DNA from: Nephrocerus scutellatus
Taxonomy: Eukaryota > Arthropoda > Insecta > Diptera > Pipunculidae
Reading direction: 5' to 3'
Length of the DNA: 64,000 bases
NCBI GenBank assembly: GCA_947095585.1
Contig: OX352761.1
Coordinates: forward strand, 50,332,019 to 50,396,018
The first letter of the stretch is position 1. The number at the start of each line of letters is the position of its first letter. Shown here piece by piece: positions 13,001 through 24,984 of this stretch. The notes beneath the pieces were generated by a model. The model was not told where the DNA came from. It did no database searches and worked only from the letters and a program-made list of their open reading frames with translations. Both the position numbers and the translations under genes were made by a program.

Positions 13001-16000
13001 CATTCCGAATTTCATGCGAATCGCTTGAAAAATTGCTTTGCTCCAGATATTTCAGACAATAATGATCATATTCCAGAAGTTCCATAGGAAGAAATTTTAT
13101 AGTCACATCTTAGTCCTACATTTCGAATTTCATGAGAATCGCTTGAAAAATTGCTTTATTCCAGAAATTCCAGACAATAATGATCATATTCCAGAATTTC
13201 CGTAGGAAGAAATCTTATAGTCGCATCTTAGTCCTACATTCCAAATTTCATGCGAATCGCTTGAAAAATTGCTTTGTTCCAGAAATTCCAGACAATAATG
13301 ATCATATTCCAGAAGTTCCATAGGAAGAAATCTTATAGTCGCATCTTATTCCTACATTCCGAATTTCATGCGAATCGCTTGAAAAATTGCTTTGCTCCCG
13401 AAATTCCAGACAATAATGATCATATTCCAGAATTTCCGTTGGAAGAAATCTTATAGTCGCATCTTAGTCCTACATTCCGAATTTCATGCGAATCGCTTGA
13501 AAAATTGCTTTGCTCCAGATATTGCAGACAATATTGATCATATTCCAGAAGTTTCATAGGAAGAAATTTTATAGTCGCATCTTAGTCACACATTCCGAAT
13601 TTCATGCGAATCGCGTGAGAATTTGTTTTATTCCAGAAATTCCAGACAATAATGATCATATTCCAGAAGTTCCATAGGAAGAAATCTTATAGTCGCATCT
13701 TAGTCCTACATTCCAAAATCATGCTAATCGCTTGAAAAATTGCTTTGTACCAGAAATTCCAGGCAATAATGATCATATTTCAGAGTTTCGATAGAAAGAA
13801 ATCTTATAGTCACATCTTAGTCACACATTCCAAATTTCATGCGAATCGCTTGAAAAAATTTTTTGCTCCCGAAATTCCAGACAATAATTATGATATTCCA
13901 GAATTTCCGTTGGAAGAAATCTTATAGTCGCATCTTATTCCTACATTCCAAATTTCATCCGAATCGCTTGAAAAATTGCTTTGTTCCAGAAATTCCAGAC
14001 AATAATGATCATATTTCAGAGTTTCTTAATCACACATTCCCAATTTCATGCGAATCGCGTGAGAAATTCCTGACAATAATGATCATATTCCAGAATTTCC
14101 GTAGGAAGAAATCTTATAGTCGCATCTTAGTCCTACATTCCGAATTTCGTGCGAATCGCTTGAAAAATTGTTTTGCTCCCGAAATTCCAGACAATAATTA
14201 TGATATTCCGGAATTTCCGTTGGAAGAAATCTTATAGTCGCATCTTATTCCTACATTCCAAATTTCATGCGAATCGCTTGAAAAATTGTTTGTTCCAGAA
14301 ATTCCAGACAATAATGATCATATTTCAGAGTTTCCATAGAAAGAAATCTTATAGTCACATCTTAGTCACACATTCCAAATTTCATGCGAATCGCTTGAAA
14401 AATTGCTTTGTTCCAGAAATTCCAGACAATAATGATCATATTCCAGAAGTTCCATAGGAAGAAATCTTATAGTCACATCTTAGTCACACATTCCGAATTT
14501 CGTGCGAATCGCTTGAAAAATTGATTTGCTCCAGAAATTCCAGACCATAATAATCATATTCTAGAATTTCCGTTGGAAGAAATCTTATAGTCGCATCTTA
14601 TTCCTACATTCCAAATTTCATCCGAATCGCTTGAAAAATTGCTTTGTTCCAGAAATTCCAGACAATAATGATCATATTTCAGAGTTTCTTAATCACACAT
14701 TCCCAATTTCATGCGAATCGCGTGAGAAATTCCTGACAATAATGATCATATTCCAGAATTTCCGTAGGAAGAAATCTTATAGTCGCATCTTAGTCCTACA
14801 TTCCGAATTTCGTGCGAATCGCTTGAAAAATTGTTTTGCTCCCGAAATTCCAGACAATAATTATGATATTCCGGAATTTCCGTTGGAAGAAATCTTATAG
14901 TCGCATCTTATTCCTACATTCCAAATTTCATGCGAATCGCTTGAAAAATTGTTTGTTCCAGAAATTCCAGACAATAATGATCATATTTCAGAGTTTCCAT
15001 AGAAAGAAATCTTATAGTCACATCTTAGTCCTACATTTCGAATTTCATGCGAATCGCTTGAGAAATTGCTTTATTCCAGAAATTCCAGACAATAATGATC
15101 ATATTCCAGAATTTCCGTAGGAAGAAATCTTATAGTCGCATCTTAGTCCTACATTCCAAATTTCATGCGAATCGCTTGAAAAATTGCTTTGTTCCAGAAA
15201 TTCCAGACAATAATGATCATATTCCAGAAGTTCCATAGGAAGAAATCTTATAGTCGCATCTTATTCCTACATTCCGAATTTCATGCGAATCGCTTGAAAA
15301 ATTGCTTTGCTCCCGAAATTCCAGACAATAATGATCATATTCCAGAATTTCCGTTGGAAGAAATCTTATAGTCGCATCTTAGTCCTACATTCCGAATTTC
15401 ATGCGAATCGCTTGAAAAATTGCTTTGCTCCAGATATTGCAGACAATATTGATCATATTCCAGAAGTTTCATAGGAAGAAATTTTATAGTCTCATCTTAG
15501 TCACACATTCCGAATTTCATGCGAATCGCGTGAGAATTTGCTTTATTCCAGAAATTCCAGACAATAATGATCATATTCCAGAATTTCCGTAGGAAGAAAT
15601 CTTATAGTCGCATCTTAGTCCTACATTCCGAATTTCGTGCGAATCGCTTGAAAAATTGTTTTGCTCCCGAAATTCCAGACAATAATTATGATATTCCAGA
15701 ATTTCCGTTGGAGGAAATCTTATAGTCGCATCTTATTCCTACATTCCGAATTTCATGCGAATCGCTTGAAAAATTGCTTTGCTCCAGATATTTCAGACAA
15801 TAATGATCATATTCCAGAAGTTCCATAGGAAGAAATTTTATAGTCACATCTTAGTCCTACATTTCGAATTTCATGAGAATCGCTTGAAAAATTGCTTTAT
15901 TCCAGAAATTCCAGACAATAATGATCATATTCCAGAATTTCCGTAGGAAGAAATCTTATAGTCGCATCTTAGTCCTACATTCCAAATTTCATGCGAATCG

Positions 16001-19000
16001 CTTGAAAAATTGCTTTGTTCCAGAAATTCCAGACAATAATGATCATATTCCAGAAGTTCCATAGGAAGAAATCTTATAGTCGCATCTTATTCCTACATTC
16101 CGAATTTCATGCGAATCGCTTGAAAAATTGCTTTGCTCCCAAATTTCCAGACAATAATGATCATATTCCAGAATTTCCGTTGGAAGAAATCTTATAGTCG
16201 CATCTTAGTCCTACATTCCGAATTTCATGCGAATCGCTTGAAAAATTGCTTTGCTCCAGATATTGCAGACAATATTGATCATATTCCAGAAGTTTCATAG
16301 GAAGAAATTTTATAGTCGCATCTTAGTCACACATTCCGAATTTCATGCGAATCGCGTGAGAATTTGCTTTATTCCAGAAATTCCAGACAATAATGATCAT
16401 ATTCCAGAATTTCCGTAGGAAGAAATCTTATAGTCACATCTTAGTCCTACATTCCGAATTTCGTGCGAATCGCTTGAAAAATTGTTTTGCTCCCGAAATT
16501 CCAGACAATAATTATGATATTCCAGAATTTCCGTTGGAGGAAATCTTATAGTCGCATCTTATTCCTACATTCCGAATTTCATGCGAATCGCTTGAAAAAT
16601 TGCTTTGCTCCAGATATTTCAGACAATAATGATCATATTCCAGAAGTTCCATAGGAAGAAATTTTATAGTCACATCTTAGTCCTACATTTCGAATTTCAT
16701 GAGAATCGCTTGAAAAATTGCTTTATTGCAGAAATTCCAGACAATAATGATCATAATCCAGAATTTCCGTTGAAAGAAATTTTATAGTCGCATCTTATTC
16801 CTACATTCCGAATATCATGCGAATTGCTTGAAAAATTGCTTTGCTCCCGAAATTCCAGACAATAATGATCATATTCCAGAATTTCCGTTGGAAGAAATCT
16901 TATAGTCGCATCTTAGTCCTAAATTCCGAATTTCATGCGAATCGCTTGAAAAATTGCTTTGCTCCAGATATTCCAGACAATATTGATCATATTCCAGAAG
17001 TTTCATAGGAAGAAATTTTATAGTCGCATCTTAGTCACACATTCCGAATTTCATGCGAATCGCGTGAGAAATTGCTTTATTCCAGAAATTCCAGACAATA
17101 ATGATCATATTCCAGAATATCCGTAGGAAGAAATCTTATAGTCGCATCTTAGTCCTACATTCCGAATTTCATGCGAATCGCTTGAAAAATTGTTTTGCTC
17201 CCGAAATTCCAGACAATAATTATGATATTCCAGAATTTTCGTTGGAGGAAATCTTATAGTCGCATCTTATTCCTACATTTCGAATTTCATGCGAATCGCT
17301 TGAAAAATTGCTTTGCTCCAGATATTTCAGACAATAATGATCATATTCCAGAAGTTCCATAGGAAGAAATTTTATAGTCACATCTTAGTCCTACATTTCG
17401 AATTTCATGAGAATCGCTTGAAAAATTGCTTTATTCCAGAAATTCCAGACAATAATGATCATAATCCAGAATTTCCGTTGAAAGAAATCTTATAGTCGCA
17501 TCTTATTCCTACATTCCGAATTTCGTGCGAATCGCTTGAAAAATTGTTTTGCTCCCGAAATTCCAGACAATAATTATGATATTCCGGAATTTCCGTTGGA
17601 AGAAATCTTCTAGTCGCATCTTATTCCTACATTCCAAATTTCATGCGAATCGCTTGAAAAATTGTTTGTTCCAGAAATTCCAGACAATAATGATCATATT
17701 TCAGAGTTTCCATAGAAAGAAATCTTATAGTCACATCTTAGTCACACATTCCAAATTTCATGCGAATCGCTTGAAAAATTGCTTTGTTCCAGAAATTCCA
17801 GACAATAATGATCATATTCCAGAAGTTCCATAGGAAGAAATCTTATAGTCACATCTTAGTCACACATTCCGAATTTCGTGCGAATCGCTTGAAAAATTGA
17901 TTTGCTCCAGAAATTCCAGACCATAATAATCATATTCTAGAATTTCCATATGAAGAAATCTTATAGTCACATCTTAGTCCTACATTTCGAATTTCATGCG
18001 AATCGCTTGAGAAATTGCTTTATTCCAGAAATTCCAGACAATAATGATCATATTCCAGAATTTCCGTAGGAAGAAATCTTATAGTCGCATCTTAGTCCTA
18101 CATTCCAAATTTCATGCGAATCGCTTGAAAAATTGCTTTGTTCCAGAAATTCCAGACAATAATGATCATATTCCAGAAGTTCCATAGGAAGAAATCTTAT
18201 AGTCGCATCTTATTCCTACATTCCGAATTTCATGCGAATCGCTTGAAAAATTGCTTTGCTCCCGAAATTCCAGACAATAATGATCATATTCCAGAATTTC
18301 CGTTGGAAGAAATCTTATAGTCGCATCTTAGTCCTACATTCCGAATTTCATGCGAATCGCTTGAAAAATTGCTTTGCTCCAGATATTGCAGACAATATTG
18401 ATCATATTCCAGAAGTTTCATAGGAAGAAATTTTATAGTCGCATCTTAGTCACACATTCCGAATTTCATGCGAATCGCGTGAGAATTTGCTTTATTCCAG
18501 AAATTCCAGACAATAATGATCATATTCCAGAATTTCCGTAGGAAGAAATCTTATAGTCGCATCTTAGTCCTACATTCCGAATTTCGTGCGAATCGCTTGA
18601 AAAATTGTTTTGCTCCCGAAATTCCAGACAATAATTATGATATTCCAGAATTTCCGTTGGAGGAAATCTTATAGTCGCATCTTATTCCTACATTCCGAAT
18701 TTCATGCGAATCGCTTGAAAAATTGCTTTGCTCCAGATATTTCAGACAATAATGATCATATTCCAGAAGTTCCATAGGAAGAAATTTTATAGTCACATCT
18801 TAGTCCTACATTTCGAATTTCATGAGAATCGCTTGAAAAATTGCTTTATTCCAGAAATTCCAGACAATAATGATCATATTCCAGAATTTCCGTAGGAAGA
18901 AATCTTATAGTCGCATCTTAGTCCTACATTCCAAATTTCATGCGAATCGCTTGAAAAATTGCTTTGCTCCAGATATTTCAGACAATAATGATCATATTCC

Positions 19001-21692
19001 AGAAGTTCCATAGGAAGAAATTTTATAGTCACATCTTAGTCCTACATTCCGAATTTCGTGCGAATCGCTTGAAAAATTGTTTTGCTCCCGAAATTCCAGA
19101 CAATAATTATGATATTCCGGAATTTCCGTTGGAAGAAATCTTCTAGTCACATCTTAGTCACACATTCCAAATTTCATGCGAATCGCTTGAAAAATTGCTT
19201 TGTTCCAGAAATTCCAGACAATAATGATCATATTCCAGAAGTTCCATAGGAAGAAATCTTATAGTCACATCTTAGTCACACATTCCGAATTTCGTGCGAA
19301 TCGCTTGAAAAATTGATTTGCTCCAGAAATTCCAGACCATAATAATCATATTCTAGAATTTCCATATGAAGAAATCTTATAGTCACATCTTAGTCCTACA
19401 TTTCGAATTTCATGCGAATCGCTTGAGAAATTGCTTTATTCCAGAAATTCCAGACAATAATGATCATATTCCAGAATTTCCGTAGGAAGAAATCTTATAG
19501 TCGCATCTTAGTCCTACATTCCAAATTTCATGCGAATCGCTTGAAAAATTGCTTTGTTCCAGAAATTCCAGACAATAATGATCATATTCCAGAAGTTCCA
19601 TAGGAAGAAATCTTATAGTCGCATCTTATTCCTACATTCCGAATTTCATGCGAATCGCTTGAAAAATTGCTTTGCTCCCGAAATTCCAGACAATAATGAT
19701 CATATTCCAGAATTTCCGTTGGAAGAAATCTTATAGTCGCATCTTAGTCCTACATTCCGAATTTCATGCGAATCGCTTGAAAAATTGCTTTGCTCCAGAT
19801 ATTGCAGACAATATTGATCATATTCCAGAAGTTTCATAGGAAGAAATTTTATAGTCGCATCTTAGTCACACATTCCGAATTTCATGCGAATCGCGTGAGA
19901 ATTTGCTTTATTCCAGAAATTCCAGACAATAATGATCATATTCCAGAATTTCCGTAGGAAGAAATCTTATAGTCGCATCTTAGTCCTACATTCCGAATTT
20001 CGTGCGAATCGCTTGAAAAATTGTTTTGCTCCCGAAATTCCAGACAATAATTATGATATTCCAGAATTTCCGTTGGAGGAAATCTTATAGTCGCATCTTA
20101 TTCCTACATTCCGAATTTCATGCGAATCGCTTGAAAAATTGCTTTGCTCCAGATATTTCAGACAATAATGATCATATTCCAGAAGTTCCATAGGAAGAAA
20201 TTTTATAGTCACATCTTAGTCCTACATTTCGAATTTCATGAGAATCGCTTGAAAAATTGCTTTATTCCAGAAATTCCAGACAATAATGATCATAATCCAG
20301 AATTTCCGTTGAAAGAAATCTTATAGTCGCATCTTATTCCTACATTCCGAATTTCATGCGAATTGCTTGAAAAATTGCTTTGCTCCCGAAATTCCAGACA
20401 ATAATGATCATATTCCAGAATTTCCGTTGGAAGAAATCTTATAGTCGCATCTTAGTCCTACATTCCGAATTTCATGCGAATCGCTTGAAAAATTGCTTTG
20501 CTCCAGATATTCCAGACAATATTGATCATATTCCAGAAGTTTCATAGGAAGAAATTTTATAGTCGCATCTTAGTCACACATTCCGAATTTCATGCGAATC
20601 GCGTGAGAAATTGCTTTATTCCAGAAATTCCAGACAATAATGATCATATTCCAGAATATCCGTAGGAAGAAATCTTATAGTCGCATCTTAGTCCTACATT
20701 CCGAATTTCGTGCGAATCGCTTGAAAAATTGTTTTGCTCCCGAAATTCCAGACAATAATTATGATATTCCAGAATTTCCGTTGGAGGAAATCTTATAGTC
20801 GCATCTTATTCCTACATTCCGAATTTCATGCGAATCGCTTGAAAAATTGCTTTGCTCCAGATATTTCAGACAATAATGATCATATTCCAGAAGTTCCATA
20901 GGAAGAAATTTTATAGTCACATCTTAGTCCTACATTTCGAATTTCATGAGAATCGCTTGAAAAATTGCTTTATTCCAGAAATTCCAGACAATAATGATCA
21001 TAATCCAGAATTTCCGTTGAAAGAAATCTTATAGTCGCATCTTATTCCTACATTCCGAATTTCATGCGAATCGCTTGAAAAATTGCTTTGCTCCCGAAAT
21101 TCCAGACAATAATGATCATATTCCAGAATTTCCGTTGGAAGAAATCTTATAGTCGCATCTTAGTCCTACATTCCGAATTTCATGCGAATCGCTTGAAAAA
21201 TTGCTTTGCTCCAGATATTCCAGACAATATTGATCATTTTCCAGAAGTTTCATAGGAAGAAATTTTATAGTCGCATCTTAGTCACACATTCCGTATTTCA
21301 TGCGAATCGCGTGAGAAATTGCTTTATTCCAGAAATTCCAGACAATAATGATCATATTCCAGAATTTTCGTAGGAAGAAATCTTATAGTCGCATCTTGGT
21401 CCTACATTCCGAATTTCGTGCGAATCGCTTGAAAAATTGTTTTGCTCCCGAAATTCCAGACAATAATTATGATATTCCAGAATTTCCGTTGGAGGAAATC
21501 TTATAGTCGCATCTCATTCCTACATTCCGAATTTCATGCGAATCGCTTGAAAAATTGCTTTGCTTCAGATATTTCAGACAATAATGATCATATTCCAGAA
21601 GTTCCATAGGAAGAAATTTTATAGTCACATCTTACTTACACATTCCGAATTTAATGCAAATCTCTTGGGAAATGGCTTAGTTCCCAAAGTAC
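10067..21692. repeat. 118-bp satellite array, block 4 with higher-order repeats
   Basis: About 98 monomers. Distinct variants recur at 826 bp (7 monomers; 12448 to 13274, 15189 to 16015, 18138 to 18964), 708 bp (6 monomers; 16605 to 17313, 20144 to 20852 to 21560) and 590 bp (5 monomers; 18964 to 19554 to 20144). Long stretches of neighbouring higher-order units are nearly identical by eye, which indicates recent homogenisation. The array ends in the same diverged monomer that precedes each LTR fragment. Confidence 0.95.
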
Positions 21693-23082
21693 TGACATTT
21701 AAAAGTGTGATATTTAACATTGATCACAACAGTCGGACATTAAACAGTGTCTCACTTCTGTTGATCACAACATTCGGACATTTAATAGTGTATCACTTAA
21801 AAGTGACATAACAGAGGACAAAATGCTGTTAAAATAGTTCCATTTAACATTCGACTTTTTGAATATGTACCCCTTAACCTTGTAGTGAGACGTTGTCACG
21901 TTGAAAAAAAATTTGGTATTTTTTTGTGTATACGGGGTAAAACCTATATATAGATATAGTGTCATTGAATTGGTCTCGTGGTTTTTTTATTTTTTTTGAA
22001 ACTATGACCGTTAGCCTTATAATTATTACTATCCGTGTGGCCATGCTTCATGTTCTAATTGGAATTTTAAATTTGTTTCAGCCATTCCGGACGTCGACCT
22101 AGTCAGCGCTGCCGAAGGAGATGTGCAGGGTTACCCTGCATTAAAAAGGTAAATGATGTATTTAAAAAATTTTCTCTAGATTAACAGAAAAAAAAATAAT
22201 AATGAAACCTTTTCAATACTATTCAATTACTTTATGATAAAACGAAACTTACCTTAAAATTAGAATATCCTTATTTCTATTAAATTCATGCTACCATTAT
22301 ACCTTTTTTTTTATATCACCTAACCTTTTAATAAAAGAAAACTTTACCTTAATACTACGACAACTCTGATTGTTGTTGTCGATTAGAAAATAATGATGCC
22401 TCTTCAATACTATTCAATTACTTTATGATAAAACGGAACTTACCTTAAAATTAGAATATCCTTATTTCTATTAAATTTATGCTACCATTATACCTTTTTT
22501 TATATCACCTAAACTTTTAATAAAAGAAAACATTACCTTAATACTTGGACAACTCTGATTGTTGTTGGCGATTAGAAAATGATACCTTTCAATACAACTT
22601 AATTTGTATGAAAAAAAAAAACGTAACTTACCTTATTATTTTGATACATACTTATATATACGGAATAAAGAAATTGTGTTTGTCAAAAATGAAATTAACA
22701 ATGAGTTGTTTTTAACACTTTTCTGGCATCTCTTCCCTCTTGCTTGATCTTCGAAGGTAAGCTGAAATCACTAGTGGGCCAGGGCGGTCATGGGTTCCTT
22801 TTTCGTCTCTACATGATTTCCCTCTTACTACCTCCAACCGTGGCTTCTAGCAGTTTTGTTGCTTCCTTTTTTTCCCCCTTTGGGTTTTGCTTTTATTTCG
22901 TTTTTTTTCTCCCGGTTTTTTTTACCGCCTAGTACACGCAAAATTTTATGTGATGAAGATGGGTGAGTGACAGGCAAGAATCCCCCCACATCCCGACGAG
23001 GTAGCACAGAGCATCGCTTGGCGTGCACGCCGCCTATAGTCACTCCACCCTGGATCGCCTTCACTATACTGAATGCATTACA
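21693..23082 (+). mobile_element. 5' LTR of Osvaldo-like retrotransposon
   Basis: A 1390-bp LTR beginning TG and ending CA, four bases before a primer site. The first half is the sequence found as truncated fragments in the satellite. Inside are a GC-rich island (about 22081-22141) bounded by splice-like signals, and a 191-bp internal direct repeat (starting near 22190 and 22381) present only once in the LTR pieces at 38.6-39.6 kb. A pyrimidine-rich part follows (22840-22925), then a terminal part with GGGTGAGTGACAGG, a possible splice donor. The long LTR plus lysine-type primer site recalls Osvaldo of Drosophila; that family assignment is an inference. Confidence 0.8.
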
Positions 23083-23086
23083 TAAA

Positions 23087-23104
23087 TGGCGCCCAACGTG
23101 GGGC
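23087..23104 (+). other. Primer binding site, tRNA-Lys(1,2) type
   Basis: TGGCGCCCAACGTGGGGC, 4 bp after the LTR terminal CA. This is the 18-base complement of the 3' end of tRNA-Lys(1,2) used by several retroviruses and reported for Osvaldo-type elements. Confidence 0.85.
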
Positions 23105-24984
23105 CCGAAAGGGTTCTGACATCAGTCGGGATTCCTTTTGGGTCCCACACTTCTGTGTTGTTTAAATTTTTTTAAATCCCTAACGGTAATCCCCATTAAC
23201 TGAACGAGTTGGCAGCTCGCTATCCCGTTCGGTTACCCAACCGTAGTTTCGTCTCAATTGTTACTTATCCCGATTAGGTTAAGACCCATTTTTCACTTGA
23301 TTCTGATTCCATAGTTTTTCTTCTAAATTTTCATTTTATTTTCATAATGGATTGATAAAGAGCTTTGTCACCTTGACACTGTGTAATTTTCTTTTGCTTT
23401 GCCCCCGCGAGGAGGTGCCCCAGAGTCATCGGGAAATTGCAAGTACACTGGCGTACGACTGCCGGAGACTTAACCTGGATGTTCCTGGGTTGCTTGATGT
23501 AAGTCCGGAAATGCAGGTGAGCTGGCGACTGACTGCGAGTTCCCTGACCGATGATTTGTGTTAAATCTTTCCTTGCGTTCTATTAAATAGCTGTTTCATT
23601 TTTCCTCTCGGTCCTCGATTTACGTAGGTGGAATGTAGGATGTGCTAAGCGTTGGCTGCATACCTACCCGGTCATATGCCTGACGGATCGATGACGCGAA
23701 CAACATTAACTACCTTTTTTCTTAAGTTCCTATTGACTAGAGGGCACACGGAATTGCGAGTACACTGGCGTACGACTGCCGGGGACTTGACCAATTTCAC
23801 TGGTCAGATTGTAATCTTTACAACTTATCTTCAATAAATCATAGTTTCGTTTTTTTATTAATTTTTTTTTTGGTTCAGAACTGTCTGGGTCGGACCTGGA
23901 ATTGCAGGAATTCCTTTTAATAGCCAATTGCCTGACCGATCGGATGCTTTGCAGTTTGACGGATCGATAACATTTAACTTTACTTTCTTTAAATATTTTG
24001 TTTTCTTATGGAACTGACCGAGTTGAGGTTAGTGAGACTTAACGACTAAATAAGTGTACAATTGTGTTTAAAACCGATTTTTGGGAAGACCTATACAAAT
24101 TTATTATTTTAGTTAATTTGATTTTTCTTCTAAACAACTGAAGGTTGTTTAGATGCTTTGGTTTGGATCCTTCGGGTTTCGAATATGACTTGGTAGCGGA
24201 CTTAATCCCGGTGACTTGTCTGGCTTAAATACCAAAGATAAGTTTGCTCCCTTGTTCGGGCTAACTATCCCCATTAGGTGATATGTTGACCCGAATGAGA
24301 GGAGGAGACCGACGCCCGGAGCTCATGTGACGCACGGCGTGCCCAAGGAGAGAGAGAGAGGGAGAGATGCCTAATTGAGTTTGTGTTTATTAGATAATTC
24401 CTTTTGTTATATATATATATGTATTTTAATAATTTTTTTTGGCTTTACGGATTGCCTGAAGGAAAGAGAACATTAGTTCTCCCAGGGCAATACCAAGTTT
24501 CGTAGATCTATTGCTATTATATTGTACCTCGGTTTAAGTACGGTTCTCCAGAACGGTATCGTTGACACTACCAATAGAGGTATTGTTAGTTATATTGGTG
24601 CTTTCTAGTAGTTATCACTGGCATTGAAGTGCTAAACTGATTTTTTTTACTTCGAAACAGTAGGTTTCGGATTTTATATCAAATTTTTTCTTATTATATA
24701 TATTCTTTTGTCGTTTCCACGGACACGTGAATTTGTGGTTTGCCACCGATTAGGATATCCTGAAGGAGGATCCTGAATTGGCGTTTTACCAACCCTTAAC
24801 CACCTGAAGGGTTAAGAGGATAATATTGTTATCTCTGTATAGTTTAAGCAATTACTGCTGAAAGTCCTTCATTTCGTTCTACGTTGAGAAGAGATACATT
24901 CTTTTAATCTAGAAAAATGCTAGATTTAGTCACTCGACTGGACCAACCAGATTTTTTCTGTGTAATTCCAAATAATATCACATC
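23105..24984 (+). other. Untranslated leader of Osvaldo-like element
   Basis: About 1.9 kb without a significant open frame between primer site and gag. A motif around GTACACTGGCGTACGACTGC occurs at about 23440 and 23757, and TGACGGATCGAT recurs near 23678 and 23958, so the leader has internal duplications. It also carries a (GA)n run (about 24349-24367) and an (AT)n run (about 24410). Packaging and dimerisation signals would be expected here, but none can be assigned by eye. Confidence 0.6.

Noticed and set aside
1290..21692. Possible CRISPR array because of regular direct repeats
   Set aside because: Repeats are full-length 118-bp monomers without unique spacers, in a eukaryotic satellite with eukaryotic introns and transposons nearby.
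1370..21742. Dozens of 60- to 124-codon open frames with repeated protein text (FQTIMIIFQKFHRKKSYS and similar)
   Set aside because: They follow the 118-bp satellite period, shift frame at each monomer and have no start context or homology. They are repeat by-products.
22744..23064. Open frames on both strands in the LTR tail
   Set aside because: They fall in a pyrimidine-rich LTR segment present in several LTR copies with indels; not conserved as protein.
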